Position numbers and translations under genes: made by a program | Source: Glycine soja | Taxonomy: Eukaryota; Streptophyta; Magnoliopsida; Fabales; Fabaceae | NCBI RefSeq assembly: GCF_004193775.1 | Contig: NC_041005.1 | Coordinates: 18,323,865-18,387,864, forward strand | Direction of reading: 5' to 3' | Length of the DNA: 64,000 nucleotides | Notes under the pieces: generated by a model | The model's input: only the letters and a program-made list of their open reading frames with translations | Database searches by the model: none | What the model was told of the DNA's origin: nothing | Shown: piece by piece, positions 1 to 11,439 of the stretch | How the letters are laid out: every line of letters begins with the position of its first letter | How positions within the stretch are numbered: position 1 is the stretch's first letter

Positions 1-300
1 CATGCCAATTTTCATTTGTTTAAGTTATCAATTTAAATTTGTGAACTTATTATACACATGATTTGTTCTGGTCTCTAACTTTGATCTGACAATATTTGTT
101 CTCAACCTCATCTAACTAACTAATATTCATGTTTAAAATAAAAACTGCCCTTGTGCTGTTCTTTACAAATATAGGAGTCTAGGATAGTGATTAACTATTC
201 AAATAAAGGACAAGTCATTTAAAATAAAGGGCATGAAACACATGTAGAGATTATAAAGGACAACTATTTGTTATAGTCAATTATGTTTTTAACAGAAAAA
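1..300. other. AT-rich sequence, no gene seen
   Basis: No coding similarity is visible. By position it should be an intron or the 3' side of the TNPA-like gene of the CACTA element, whose exon at 344-628 ends leftward at a splice-donor-like sequence. Confidence 0.4.
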
Positions 301-343
301 TTGATTCTTAATTCAAATATTGTAATTGGTATGAAGGACTTAC

Positions 344-628
344 TAGAATGTCATTCCACACAATCTCCTTTAGCGTTTCAGGTACGTCTTTCCAATTATT
401 GTGGATAATGGGAACCTTTTCTCGCGCCACTACGCCTAGGTAGCTGTGGAACTTTTCACGCATCGGTCCGGATGCTCTCCCGGTAGCGGGATCCACATAA
501 ACAGCCGGTCTGGGCTGATCCACGATTCTTAATGTCAATGTTCTCAGCCGTGTCGTTGTTCTACTCCTCTTGGAAGTCGCCTCTGATTGACCATCGGACT
601 GTGGAGGAGACGTCGGATCTGTGGCCAT
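344..628 (-). CDS. TNPA-like (Ptta/En/Spm family) transposon protein, first exon, partial
   Basis: The minus-strand frame starts at an ATG at 626-628 and is rich in Ser, Thr and Arg at first. It then contains the conserved stretch MREKFHSYLGVVAREKVP followed by NNWKDVPETLKEIVW, typical of the N-terminal part of plant En/Spm TNPA-like proteins, which bind the subterminal repeats of CACTA elements. The frame reaches a GTAAGT splice donor whose first base is at 343, so this is probably exon 1 and the rest lies left of the window. It sits just downstream of the TNP2-like gene on the same strand, the usual order. An upstream in-frame start at 647-649 exists but adds seven residues unlike the family. 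Confidence 0.7.
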
Positions 629-749
629 GATCCTGTAAATAAAATACACAATTAATATTAACGATTACATTTAGACATTAACAAAAGCAAAGGCGTAATA
701 CTAACATAATCATTATATTTACACATTAAACAAAGCATTACTTTCGCAC

Positions 750-3599
750 TCAGCCTGTAGGGATGTTTTCCCATAGACCTTCATCATGATCTACACGATT
801 TGCATGTCCATCATCCACTTCATCAGCTTCATTCATTGAAGGCAATTGTTTTGAAAAACTAGACATTTGACCAATGTCAAGGGTTGACTCATCATTATGG
901 TAATTCATTCCACTTGGTCTTCCTTGCAGAGCCACAGACAAACTTGAATTACATGGATCTTGTACATAGAAAACTTGTCTGGCTTGTGCTGCCATAATGA
1001 AAGGTTCGTCTATATATGCCACCTTACTAAGGTCTACCAAAGTAAATCCCAATGGATCTTGAAACACACCCGTTGTCCCGTTCACCCACTGACACTTAAA
1101 AACAGGCACTCTAAATGATGTATAATCAACCTCCCAAATTTCTTGAATGACACCAAAGTAAGACATGGATGCTCGAATGGGGTTGTTATCCGATGTACTG
1201 GAAAAGTGCTCCGAATCAGCATCAACACAGACCCCACTGTTTTGTACCGAACTTTTATCATCTTGGGACTTTGTGTAGAATGAATAATTGTTAATGTCAT
1301 ACCCCTTCCATGTAGGGACATTCAAATTTGGGCCAATGGCTAACAATGTGAGTCGTCTGGAAACACTTTTATCAGCAAGTATTGTTTGTCTAAACCAATT
1401 TATGAAAGTTTTGTTGTGCTCTTGCAATACCCTCATCATGTTCATTTTGGGGTGACTATCTCTAACATGTTTTTTGTGAGCCTCTATGTACGGAAACACC
1501 TCTGTTGTGTTGTTTAATATATACAAATGTGCTTGTGACACGTCATGTCTAGTCATTGTCACAACATTGTATCCACGAGTACCCTTGCCGGCTATTGGCT
1601 GGTCATGCCGGGATGCAGGAACACCGACAGGTTTCAATGAGTCAATGTACTGTGAGGCAAACTCAATGCATTCTTCAGCAACGTATCTTTCCACTATTGA
1701 GGCCTCTGGTCGATGTCGATTCTTCGTATAACCCTTTAAGACCTTCATGTACCGCTCAACTGGATACATCCATCTAAAATACGTAGGACCACAACACCTT
1801 ATTTCCCTTACCAGATGAACAACTAAGTGTACCATAATGTCAAAAAATGAAGGAGGGAAAAACATCTCCATTTGACAAAGGACAACGACAACCTCATCTT
1901 CCAAAGCATCCAACTGTTTAGGGTCAATGACCTTGGCACATATAGCATTAAAAATGAAACACAAGCGACTGATTGCAACACGGACCTTCTCAGGCAATGT
2001 TCCGCGGATTGCAACAGGCAAAAGTTGTTGCATTAACACATGACAATCATGTGATTTCAAGCCAACCAACTTAAGCTCATTCACAGACACAAGACTCTTG
2101 ATGTTTGAAGAGTAGCCTTGTGGGACTTTGATATTACGCAAGCATTCACAAAAACTTCTCTTTTCAGCTGTTGACATTGTGTAACAGGCTGGGGGCAGAT
2201 ATGTCCTGTTACCTTTTGAGATAGGATGCAACACTTGACGTATACCCATGTCAACCAAGTCTTGACGACACTTGAAACCATCCTTTGTCTTGCCTTTAAT
2301 GTTTAGGAGGGTCCCAATTAAAGAATCACAAACATTTTTCTCGACATGCATGACGTCTATACAATGCCTAACATGATGATCGGACCAGTACGGAAGATCA
2401 AAGAAAATAGACTTCTTTTTCCACATGTTTGAAGTGGATGATGGTTTTTTTTGGGACTTGCCGAACATATTTACGACATCCTTGACCCGCTGATATACTT
2501 CATCACCAGTTAATGGATTTGGCGCGGTTTCATGTTCTTGACTTCCATCGAATGCCTTCTTCAAGCGTCGATACGGATGATACTGTTTGAGAAATCTTCG
2601 ATGCCTAGTATACACAGTCTTCTTTCCATGTTTAAGTTGGCGGAAACTAGTATTCTGCTCACATATAGGACATGCGTGATGTCCTTTGACACTATATCCA
2701 CTTAAATTTCCGTAGGCTGGAAAGTCATTGATGGTACAAAAAACCATTGCACGCAACTTGAAAGCATGCTGCAAATTTGCGTCCCATACATCAACCCCTT
2801 CATCCCATAATTTCCGCAAATCGTCAATTAACAGTCTTAGATATACGTCAATATCATTACCTGGTTGTCTTGGACCAGCTATCATCATACTCAGCATAAC
2901 ATACTTTCGCTTCATGCACAACCACGGAGGGAGATTATAAATGAACAGCAAAACGGGCCACGAGCTATGGTTAGTAGTTAAGGTTCCAAATGGGTTCATT
3001 CCGTCCGTTGCAAGACCAAGCCTTAAATTTCTAGGCTCGGCCCCAAATTCAGGATACAGACGATCAATTGCCTTCCATTGCGGGCTATCTGCAGGATGTC
3101 GCATCAATCCATCTGATTTTCTAGTATTTGCATGCCATATAAGGTTCTTTGCATCTTCCCCATTAGCAAACAACCGTTTAAACCTTGGTATTATTGGGAG
3201 ATACCAACACACCTTTGCTGGACGGCGGTCGGCGTCTGAGACTAGTACAGTAGAATCTCCGTTGGTCGGTCTGTACCGAGAAACCCCACACACAGGACAG
3301 TAATCTAGTTCAGCAAAATCATCTCTGTACAAAATGCAGTCATTACAACATGCATGAATTTTTTCGTACTGCATCCCAACTGGACATAAAATCTTCTTTG
3401 CTTGGTAGTGATTCTTTGGCAAGATGTTATCAGCAGGAAGCATGTTTGTCAACAACATCAGCAACTCACTAAAACTCTTGTCACTCCACCCAAATCGAGC
3501 CTTCAAGTTAACCAGAGCTAACACAGCTGACAATTTTGTGAAAGATATGCAGCCGGAATACAAAGGCATTTTTGAATCAACTTCTATGTTGTCATACAA
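750..3599 (-). CDS. TNP2-like CACTA transposase, main part
   Basis: This 949-codon uninterrupted minus-strand frame is the catalytic transposase of an En/Spm element. Order of parts: a zinc-finger-like Cys cluster near residues 72-104, the TNP2 core with ATDGMNPFG at 197-205 and IDVMHVEKNV at 414-423, a conserved block ending around 650 (DUF4218 type), and a DUF4216-type block around 800-870 (FGVIQEIWEVDYTSF). Length and order fit the plant TNP2 family. Family function: it cuts at the CACTA termini to excise and insert the element. The true N-terminus lies in the overlapping frame at 3584-3943, so this frame has lost its own start. Acidic residues of the DDE type are visible, but I cannot assign the triad with certainty. 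Confidence 0.85.
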   Translation of the reverse strand: MYDNIEVDSKMPLYSGCISFTKLSAVLALVNLKARFGWSDKSFSELLMLLTNMLPADNILPKNHYQAKKILCPVGMQYEKIHACCNDCILYRDDFAELDYCPVCGVSRYRPTNGDSTVLVSDADRRPAKVCWYLPIIPRFKRLFANGEDAKNLIWHANTRKSDGLMRHPADSPQWKAIDRLYPEFGAEPRNLRLGLATDGMNPFGTLTTNHSSWPVLLFIYNLPPWLCMKRKYVMLSMMIAGPRQPGNDIDVYLRLLIDDLRKLWDEGVDVWDANLQHAFKLRAMVFCTINDFPAYGNLSGYSVKGHHACPICEQNTSFRQLKHGKKTVYTRHRRFLKQYHPYRRLKKAFDGSQEHETAPNPLTGDEVYQRVKDVVNMFGKSQKKPSSTSNMWKKKSIFFDLPYWSDHHVRHCIDVMHVEKNVCDSLIGTLLNIKGKTKDGFKCRQDLVDMGIRQVLHPISKGNRTYLPPACYTMSTAEKRSFCECLRNIKVPQGYSSNIKSLVSVNELKLVGLKSHDCHVLMQQLLPVAIRGTLPEKVRVAISRLCFIFNAICAKVIDPKQLDALEDEVVVVLCQMEMFFPPSFFDIMVHLVVHLVREIRCCGPTYFRWMYPVERYMKVLKGYTKNRHRPEASIVERYVAEECIEFASQYIDSLKPVGVPASRHDQPIAGKGTRGYNVVTMTRHDVSQAHLYILNNTTEVFPYIEAHKKHVRDSHPKMNMMRVLQEHNKTFINWFRQTILADKSVSRRLTLLAIGPNLNVPTWKGYDINNYSFYTKSQDDKSSVQNSGVCVDADSEHFSSTSDNNPIRASMSYFGVIQEIWEVDYTSFRVPVFKCQWVNGTTGVFQDPLGFTLVDLSKVAYIDEPFIMAAQARQVFYVQDPCNSSLSVALQGRPSGMNYHNDESTLDIGQMSSFSKQLPSMNEADEVDDGHANRVDHDEGLWENIPTG

Positions 3600-3943
3600 C
3601 GCTGCATGTGCCTCTTCAAACCCCTCTTGCCGGGATCACGAATCATTTCTTCTATAGGATTTCCGCTGTTTGTAGTAACATCGTCAGCCTGTGACATGTC
3701 AGCTGTATCGAGGGATTCCCCATGCCATATCCACTTTGTGTAGCTACGAATTATTCCCTCACAAATAAGATGAGTTCTTATGTCATCAATTGTTTGGCGC
3801 CTCCCATTTCCACACTTCACACATGGACAAAAAAATTTTCCCCACATAGGTTGCGCTTTACTTTGAGCAAACAGCAAAAACTCTTCAACACCATTCTCGT
3901 ACTCTTCAGTTATACGTGATGCGTTCATCCAACTTCGATCCAT
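3584..3943 (-). pseudogene. TNP2 N-terminal transposase-associated domain, frameshifted from the main ORF
   Basis: The frame begins MDRSWMNASRITEEYENGVE and has the Cys pair FFCPCVKC, the hallmarks of the transposase-associated domain that precedes TNP2. Near its end it should run on into the 750-3599 frame, but the reading frame changes in a run of four G (minus strand) at about 3619-3625. The final residues before the stop are therefore out of frame. A one-base loss in the homopolymer explains this; a sequence error is also possible. No other break separates the two parts, so the transposase has a single visible lesion. Confidence 0.8.
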
Positions 3944-4339
3944 GTTACACCTTCTATGTCAAACGTTAGTGGCTTAGGGGTTACTTGACATGCATCACAA
4001 GCATAGAGCACCAATTGCAGTAGAAAACACACCAGAACTGCACCTTTTGTACAAAACGCTGCAGTGGAAAACACATTAGCAATTGCAGTTAGTTGGACCA
4101 GCAATGCTAACAAGAAAAATGGTGCATGGCTGTTTCAAGGGATTCGGCATTTTTCAGTTTGTTGGCCTCTATTACCAATGCTTATAAGAAAAAATGAAGA
4201 AAAACTGCACAAACGACAACATCGAAATTTAATGACGAAAGTGGTGCAATTGAAATTCAACATCATTTTTTAAATATTTATAAAATCAAATCAGCTGAAT
4301 TTGGGAAAAATAATCTATGTCAAAGTAGTTGATTTCTGG

Positions 4340-5240
4340 TGGTAGAAGAAATTTCACTTCCTAATGGTGGCAGGATTTAAAGAGTATCTTTCAGCAGCAA
4401 CACAATAACTGCTTTAATGATAATTTAAAGTGGAGGGTGGGTACGGGGTCCAATATTAGTTTGCGGAACGATTTATGGCTGTAGGACAACTGTAATATCC
4501 AACGAAAGTATCCCCAATTATATGTAATAAGTAAACAGAAGAATTTTCTAATTAATTCTATGGGAGAATTTGTGGACGGCAGATGGGAATGGAAGTTATC
4601 TTGGAGAAGGGACTTTTTTGACTATCAAATACAAATGGCAGCTGACTTTGTAGATGAGATTCATTCTGGTCACATACATGTTATTTGCAACTCTACAATG
4701 ACAAGGAGACTTTGGTGGGAGCCTTTGAGATGGGTTAATAGAGTGGGTCCTTTTTCCACAGACCCAAAGAACCACTTTTTGCAATTCACTCAATGGAACA
4801 ACAAAGCTAGTATAAACAACAGATGGAAATTTCTGTGGTTAGCTCTATCCTTCTTCGTCTGGCATCATAGAAATGCTATGATTTTCAAGAACCAGCCGTT
4901 TGATCCTGAAAAGGTTATCGATGATACCTTGTTCCACACTTGGTCTTTGTTAAAATGTGCAGAGAAGGACTACACCAGGGACTACACCATCCATATGTAG
5001 CAGTTGCATGTGGAGGTCAACACCAGGTTGTCTCATGAACGACAACTCCATTAGCCATCTTCCAGCGGTCAATGACATGGTGTGCATGCAACGGGACTCG
5101 AGAAATTTGAACACCTTGCAATACATGTTCTGGGGGTGGTCGGGTAAGGACATAAAAAGGCGGAGATGAAGAGATTTATTGTAGAATATTTCAGTACACC
5201 TAGTACTGAATTTTATACATAATATATTTGCTTTTTGCCT
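4340..5240 (+). mobile_element. 5'-truncated LINE (L1-type non-LTR retrotransposon), copy A
   Basis: The segment holds the C-terminal part of a LINE ORF2, a short 3' UTR with a hairpin-like CAGTACACCTAGTACTG at 5190-5207, and an A-rich end at about 5238-5252. It lacks the endonuclease and most of the reverse transcriptase, the normal result of 5' truncation. It shares its 3' UTR type with copies B-E in this CACTA element. The 5' boundary is approximate. Confidence 0.7.
4390..5000 (+). pseudogene. LINE ORF2 C-terminal fragment (zf-RVT region)
   Basis: The frame from 4560 (146 codons) shows the C-terminal region of plant LINE reverse transcriptase proteins, including WEWKLSWRRDFFDYQIQMA and RWKFLWLALSFFVWHHRN. 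The similarity extends upstream of 4560 in another frame, to about 4390, with a stop (TAG near 4482). A frameshift or stop has therefore broken it. The missing 5' portion means it encodes no enzyme. Confidence 0.7.
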
Positions 5241-6104
5241 TGCAAAAAAAACAACAAAGGAAGGGTAAATGCTGACACCTCTTCCAAGAGGTGCAACATA
5301 CATGTAATTAAGTTATGGGGTGTAGCTGGTCCACAATACCATCCTCAAATTCAACCACAATTGGGGTTAATTTATACTTGTTCCTATAGTACCTATGGTA
5401 CTCTCGTAATTGTATGATATTGGCACAAAAATACATAATAAACATCATACTAGACAGCTCAAAAGAACAATTACACGGCATGAATATGAAGGCATTAAAC
5501 GAATACATGCTTTCAGGCATCATACATGTTTGTGATTTGTGGAATTTCAAAAACATATTTTAAACTATTACTAGAAACAATAAACACACCTGCAAATAAT
5601 GAAAGGAGTTCTTTGGTGATTCTTTGGTGCCTGATTCAGCCTGAAAAATAATAACACTTTGGTCAATCAACCGCTTCTATGACAAACATTTGTGTAATAT
5701 GTAGAAAATAATTTGTGGCAATCAACTTGATATGATACAGAATTAAATTGCAAGGCATTTACTAAAGAAAGCAGTGAAGACAGAGTTCCAACAGTCATAT
5801 ATAAAGCTCAAATGATGGAAGAAGGTCTTCACTACATCATATTCTTTCTAGCTATATAAAGCTGAAATCATCATTGCAAGACAGGAATATATAATTAAGA
5901 AATGGCTCCAAAAAAACAATTAGTGTAAATTTTGAAATGGAAATGTTCCAATATGATCTGATTTGTATTGTAGAAATTATTGTCCTAGCATTTGGATGGA
6001 ATCTCTATGCCCTTGCCCTGTTTCATTTGACATGTACTTAGATTTTGCTTTCCTTTATTGAATCTGATATCACAACATCATATCTTGGCATCTACAAATT
6101 ACAG
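5241..6104. other. No gene seen
   Basis: AT-rich sequence between LINE copies A and B. The open frames here are short and show no family resemblance I recognise. Confidence 0.4.
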
Positions 6105-6402
6105 CTAGCATTTGGATGATGCTCTGCTTTTACTTTGGTCATGGCTCAAGTCCAACGAGAAAGATTTTACACTTCACTTTAATCAATGTTCTTCCAATGT
6201 AACACTAGGTTTCTGTACTTAGCTTGGGAGTGTGGGGGCTGGACTTTTGTAGCATGGGTTAGGTAGCAGGGTGCTATGGTGCTGGCTTTGTTCCTACTAA
6301 TAATCATAGGAACCAGCTGGCCCCTAAAATTTGTAACTTCAGTACCACTGGTACTCATTATTAATATATCATATCTATGTTTGCTGACAAAAAAAAAATT
6401 AA
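6105..6402 (+). mobile_element. LINE 3' end, copy B
   Basis: It starts within a remnant of the last ORF2 codons (a degenerate DFTLHFNQ motif around 6165-6187). It continues with a 3' UTR bearing CAGTACCACTGGTACT at about 6340-6356 and ends in TATATC, GCTGAC and an A run at 6390-6399. It is severely 5' truncated. The same DFT(L/I)HFNQ motif and the same 3' hairpin occur in the other copies. Confidence 0.65.
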
Positions 6403-7300
6403 AAGAAACTATTTGTGTAAATTTTTAATATGATTAAGCATATAATGTAATATAAATTACTTAATTTATATGTATAAATTTCATAATAGTGGTTATTCCA
6501 CTATCTACTATCCTACTATACCAGTTTTGGGGTGAAATGCTCTGCATCTGTATTCAGGAATTGATAATGATGCATACAACTCTCATTGACCATATTAGCC
6601 CAGAAAGGGAGCTTGCACTAGCCTAGCCTGAGTCTAAAGGGTGAAGGTTCCATGTGATGGGGTTAAACTGGTGGTATATTGATGGAAAATTTAATGGGAT
6701 CTTAAATTGTGACCAGTCCTGATATCAATTGGTGGGAGGTATTGGTTTGATTGACTTAGGGATATTGTTGAAAATCAACCTATTGTTCATATGGAATTAG
6801 AGGTCAATTTGTTTTTTTAATAGGGCAGAAACATTTATCAGGCTGGAGGGGTAGAGAAGTGAATGTGCAACGGGATGGGTTGAGGTTGAGTACAACATGT
6901 TGGATTCTATATCCAGATGATGCAAAGGCCCAAGCTGTTCACTCAACAGAGGCAATGGAGCCTGATAGGGGGGCACATCAGGATTGACTGAGTTATATCC
7001 GAGTGCCATGGTACACAGTCCTTGAATCTCTGAACACAGATGGAGCTTCATAAAGGGCCACATCATGGTTAGTCAAGACATATCTGGACGGTACACTAAG
7101 CAAATGGTTTTTTTTTCCTAAAATACCAGAGAATGGAGTTCTTGCTCATAGTAATGCCACCAAAAATAAGAATCCAAGGAATGTAATTAGAAACCTTGGA
7201 ACAAACACCCCCTTAGATATTGGGAAAAAACTCTAACAAATGAATGAAATTAGAAACCAAGGAATGTCTATTTTTCCTTGATTAGTAATATCAGCCTGTA
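6403..7300. other. No gene seen
   Basis: Mostly AT-rich, with no convincing coding similarity. An 89-codon minus-strand frame at 6797-7066 has no recognisable motif. Confidence 0.4.
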
Positions 7301-7742
7301 GAGATTATAAAATTTGATTGCATCATACAAAGAAGGATTGGTGTAACAGAAAAGTGCAACAATGAAAGCTTTCTGAACCAAATTCTCATACAAGGATGTG
7401 AGAAAATGGGCTTCAAAGTAGAGTCTGTGGCTATAAATTCGTCAGCAGATGACTATTGTGGTTCATGCTGTTATGGTTGCAGAACAGGAGATAAGAAGGG
7501 AACTGACTCCACTTGGTTGGTTGATTCTGTAGGCAATGGTGCAGTGATCCTCACTGGATGTAAAGCTGAGAGATTCATACTTGAAAATGTAAAGAATGGA
7601 ATGAAGAAAAAGAAGTGCTTAGGAGTGATTGCTGCAGCAAGTTGGAGGAATAAGGTAAGAAAGAAACTCCAAATTCAATACAAGGTAACCATCTCAGCAT
7701 GTGGCTTTCTCAAGACTCGTCCTCTAATGATTTCTAGTGGAC
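7301..7742 (+). pseudogene. Captured fragment of a long-chain fatty alcohol oxidase (FAO-like) gene
   Basis: The frame contains [11 protein letters not shown], then [33 protein letters not shown] and [10 protein letters not shown], the central part of plant long-chain alcohol oxidases (GMC-type flavoenzymes that oxidise fatty alcohols in microbodies or membranes). It is open to 7789, but similarity ends near 7742 at CTA followed by GTATGC, a plausible splice donor. A polypyrimidine-poor AG acceptor-like site precedes it at about 7300. The fragment therefore appears to be one exon plus bits of its introns, taken at DNA level. The FAD-binding N-terminus and the C-terminus are missing. It lies inside the CACTA element, in antisense to the transposase, so capture is the likely origin. 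Confidence 0.75.
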
Positions 7743-8235
7743 TAGTATGCTACGAAGACATAATTTGCACCAAGAAAATAATTAACTAGAAACTAAAAGT
7801 TTGCAGTGCAAACCTCCTATCATTTATGCTAAAACACACTGCATTATCCCATCTTCGCGATGAGTCCATGACAACTAAGAATATAGTGAGATTTCAACTC
7901 ATGTAAGCAGACAAGAATAGACCATAGTCACTGTTTACATTATTTCCTGTTTATATAAATTTCTCGTTAAATATTTAAAGAAAAGGAAAATAGTAAAGTA
8001 GAGCTATTCACCAAAATAAATTTTAATATATAAATAACAATAATAAAGAAAATCATTAAGGATTACGTTGTTTATGCCCCTCAATAACTAAAAATTTTCA
8101 AATTGAAATTTTATATTTTGTTTCAATTATTTAAATTATTAATAATTGGGAAATAAATAATTTTAAATAATATTAAAAATGTTGTAAGGAATATATCTAG
8201 TGGGAGAGCTATTTTTAAATGATTGTGAGTAAAAA
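7743..8235. other. No gene seen
   Basis: AT-rich flank of the captured oxidase exon. It may include some intron of that gene, but nothing is distinctive. Confidence 0.35.
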
Positions 8236-8625
8236 TAGTAGGCTTAAATATATTTTTGATTCCTGATAAATATCTGATTTTGCGTTTACTCTTTAATAAA
8301 TTTGTATTTTGCGTTGAGTTCTTAATGAAAAAAAATAATTTTATTTTGACCCTTAACACTTATTCTTAGTTCCTAATAAATTAGTAAATTTTGTATTTAC
8401 TCCTTAATAAAAAAAATTATTTGTTATTAGTCGACACTAAAAAAAAATTATTATTTTATTATGGAGTATATACAAATTAACTAATTTATGAGAGATTAAA
8501 ACAAAATATCAAAAATAAAATATAAAATTGTTATTTTAGTAACGACTCAGCGTAAACCAAAAATTCATTAGAGACCGAAGAGAAAAATGAAATATTTATT
8601 ACAAATCAAAAGCCAAAATAGTAAA
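8236..8625. mobile_element. Small non-autonomous inverted-repeat element (MITE-like)
   Basis: The left end reads AATATATTTTTGATTCCTGA and the right end, near 8600-8625, is an imperfect inverted copy (TTTGTAATAAATAT on the minus strand). The interior repeats phrases such as TAATAAATT and TTTACTC, common in legume elements that begin GGCTTAAATAT. It has no coding capacity. Termini are degenerate and I cannot see a clean target duplication. Confidence 0.45.
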
Positions 8626-9740
8626 TTTCCTTCACTTGTATGATTTAATTAATTTATGATATTTAAAATTTATAATAATATTTTGAATAATATGTAAATA
8701 TAAATAACAATTAATTATATGAAAACTATTAAAATTAAATATTATTTAAAATAAAATAATTAATCTTTTATTCTTTAATAGACAATTCATATTTCATTAG
8801 TAATTTTGTTACAAGAGTTGCTTAAGGTGTTTATTAGCAGTATCTTGTACTTGCGAGAGAAAAACATACTAATTGTTATATTTTGTAACATAAGTATTTT
8901 TTTTTCTTAACATAATCATACAACATTAATTGATCATAGAAAAAATATATTAATTGTAATAAATATCTACAAAAATGATATTTTTCGAAAAAATTCAATC
9001 AGTCTTTCATTGAGGGTTTCTAATGATATTAATATTGCTTGTTGTAAGTATATTAAAATTAAAAACTATAAAAAAAAATTCATTGTTATTAATCAACACA
9101 TTAAAAAATAGAAATTACATATTATAAATTAATCAAGTAGAAACACATGTGACAAACATGTCTACTAAAATGAATATCTCTACACATGAGAAGGTTATTA
9201 AATAGACCTCACTTTGAATTTCAATCAATAAATAATTTTTTTGTACATATAAAAAAAGCAAAAAAAAAAATCACTTAAATATTATATATTTTAAAATCTA
9301 AAATTTTCATGTTCTTCCAAAGAAATTGCTGGACACAAGAGAAAGCACCACCAACCAATCTTTATTTGATTTCAAATCGTGAAGGTGGCCATTGCATATG
9401 GAGAAGATACACAAAGTTACCAACTTACCAATCAACAAAAAAAACTAAGATACACAAAGTTACCAACCAATAACAACCCATAAGAAAATTTTATATTTTT
9501 AATCATTTCTAAACGCACAAAGTATATTTAATAAACAAAAAGTACCTTGTGGTTGTGGCAGCAATAGATTCAAAAGCTTGTTCAGTCCTTATGCTTGTGG
9601 CAGCAATACGTTGAAAAACTTCTTGAGTAACTCTTCCAATTGATATAACTTCCTCTGAAAAAATGTAACGAAATTAATTCAAACCCACAATAAGAAGCTT
9701 TGTTCACTGCAGTTTCAAATTTCTGCTTTATTAGTCTTCT
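8626..9740. other. AT-rich sequence, no gene seen
   Basis: Very AT-rich and without open frames of note. Confidence 0.4.
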
Positions 9741-10045
9741 TTTTTTTTATCAGCAAAGATAAATTATATATATATAACCTGGAAGTACCAGAGGTACTGA
9801 TTACAGAGTTAGTCACCATAAAAATGGTTCCTCAGTCAGACATCATAAGTCTGATTGGGAACCAAAATATGGGAAGCAAAGTATACATATATTGATCCCT
9901 ACTCCCTAATGAAACCCCTACTGCTGCAAAAAATGATGTCTCAAGTTACTAGACCATTGACTAAAATGTAATGTAAAGTCCTTCTCCAAATTATGGAGCC
10001 AAGTCCACATTAAGAAAGTCGCGTCTTCAAATTACCGAGATTGAA
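9741..10045 (-). mobile_element. LINE 3' end, copy C
   Basis: On the minus strand it starts in the last ORF2 codons (an EKDFTLHFSQW motif near 9960-10000), runs through a 3' UTR with CAGTACCTCTGGTACT (9782-9797), and ends in TATATATAT and a short A-rich tail at about 9741-9750. It has opposite orientation to copies A, B and E. Confidence 0.65.
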
Positions 10046-10204
10046 GTTCTTCTAATAATATCCCTAATCATATAACAATATTTAATTGTTTGTTGTTAAG
10101 CACATTACTATTTATACACTTTAAATTTATGAAGCTACAAAGTATAAGATTTTTATGATGATATGTTAAAAATAAATTCTGAGTCACTATATGAAAACAA
10201 AAAC

Positions 10205-10620
10205 AATGGTATCAATTTTTATTTTGATCAGCAAAGATATTATTTTATAGATATGTAAAGAGTTACCAGAGGTACTATATTACAGCAGTATGGGTACCAT
10301 AGAAATGGTTCCAAAGTCAGACAAAACAGGTCTGAGAGGGAACCAGTATATGGGTACAGTAAATGTACATCTATTAGTCAAAAATATGTATCCTCTACTG
10401 ATGCAAAAGCCGTGTCTAATGCTACTTGACCATTGATTAAAATGGATAGTAAAATCTTTCTCAAAGTGCCTGAGCCACGTCCATAGAGTGAATATTGCAT
10501 CTTCAAATAGTTTGTTAGCATTAAAGGTTGCATTAGAGAACACTATGTTGTTCCTAAGCTTCCAAGTGGACCAAGTTAGAGCCAACCACCAGCATTGCCA
10601 TCTCTGCATCCTAACACTAT
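10205..10620 (-). mobile_element. LINE 3' end, copy D
   Basis: The minus-strand frame at 10280-10609 (109 codons) carries LTWSTWKLRNNIVFSN and EKDFTIHFNQWSS, the C-terminal LINE ORF2 signature. The 3' UTR has AGTACCTCTGGTAAC at 10266-10280 and ends in an A/T-rich tail at 10210-10220. It lies close to copy C in the same orientation. Only the last fraction of the element is present. Confidence 0.7.
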
Positions 10621-10993
10621 GCTGTTCCTAACACTATGTTGTTCCTAACAATGGTATCAATTGAATAATAACTACAATTAATGACTCTAATTTGTTAGGA
10701 CTAAGCTCAGACATATTTCTTTCTCAAAGTTCTATTCCAGCCATGACCCAAGAGCATTTCTTTTAGACTTTTCCAAAACCTAGTGCCAAATAATTATCCA
10801 ACTCGAATAGCAGTTGTTGGACTCTAAGTTTCAGTTCAAGCTTAACAATCAGTGTCATACTATTGATCAAAACAAAGCAGGTATAAATATGCAATACTAG
10901 ACTCAAAATATGCAACAAACACTAGACCTAAATCAGTGTCACAGAAATTGGAAGAAAATATTTTATCCAAGCACAAACTTCAAGCCTTATTCC

Positions 10994-11153
10994 ATGTATT
11001 GGGGGGAAGTTATGGCTGGCCATATGGGTAGAGGTGTCATAGAGGAGCAGGTATGGAGGAAGGGACCTTGGACTGCTGAAGAGGACAGGTTGCTTGTTGA
11101 GTATGTCAGGTTGCATGGTGAAGGCAGATGGAACTCTGTTGCTAGGCTTGCAA
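10994..11153 (+). pseudogene. Captured first exon of an R2R3-MYB transcription factor gene
   Basis: The frame reads from ATG at 10994 through GVIEEQVWRKGPWTAEED, LLVEYVRLHGEG and RWNSVARLA, the start of the R2 MYB repeat with two of its regularly spaced tryptophans. It then meets GTAAG at 11154, exactly where the first intron of this MYB class begins (normally after the codon for Ala, with the next Gly split). The sequence after the donor is non-coding. The third helix of R2, all of R3 and the activation region are missing, so it cannot encode a DNA-binding MYB. It is the second plant gene fragment inside the CACTA element. Confidence 0.8.
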
Positions 11154-11164
11154 GTAAGAAACAC

Positions 11165-11439
11165 CAAACTTTTTTCACTGTTTTGTTTCTTAATATATAT
11201 GATTGGATTTTGACATTTATAAGTGACAATATAGCAAAAAAACAACTGAAATTGTTTTCAACTTCTACTGTTCATGTTGGCTACATTCATGTTCACCGGA
11301 AGCTCTTCATTTTGAAAATTATACTATTGTCTGGTAGAAATTATGATATGATCTATGTATCTATAGTTTTAGTCAATCTCTACGTAATACGTAGTTGAGT
11401 TTTTCAATTCACAATAAAGACTAGATAAAACTCAATATG
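11165..11439. other. Intron-like sequence after the MYB exon
   Basis: This directly follows the MYB splice donor and is AT-rich. It may be retained MYB intron 1, but I see no acceptor and no second exon. Confidence 0.4.

Noticed and set aside
10928..11245. Minus-strand frames opposite the MYB exon
   Set aside because: Shadow frames; the plus strand has the clear MYB signature and a splice donor.
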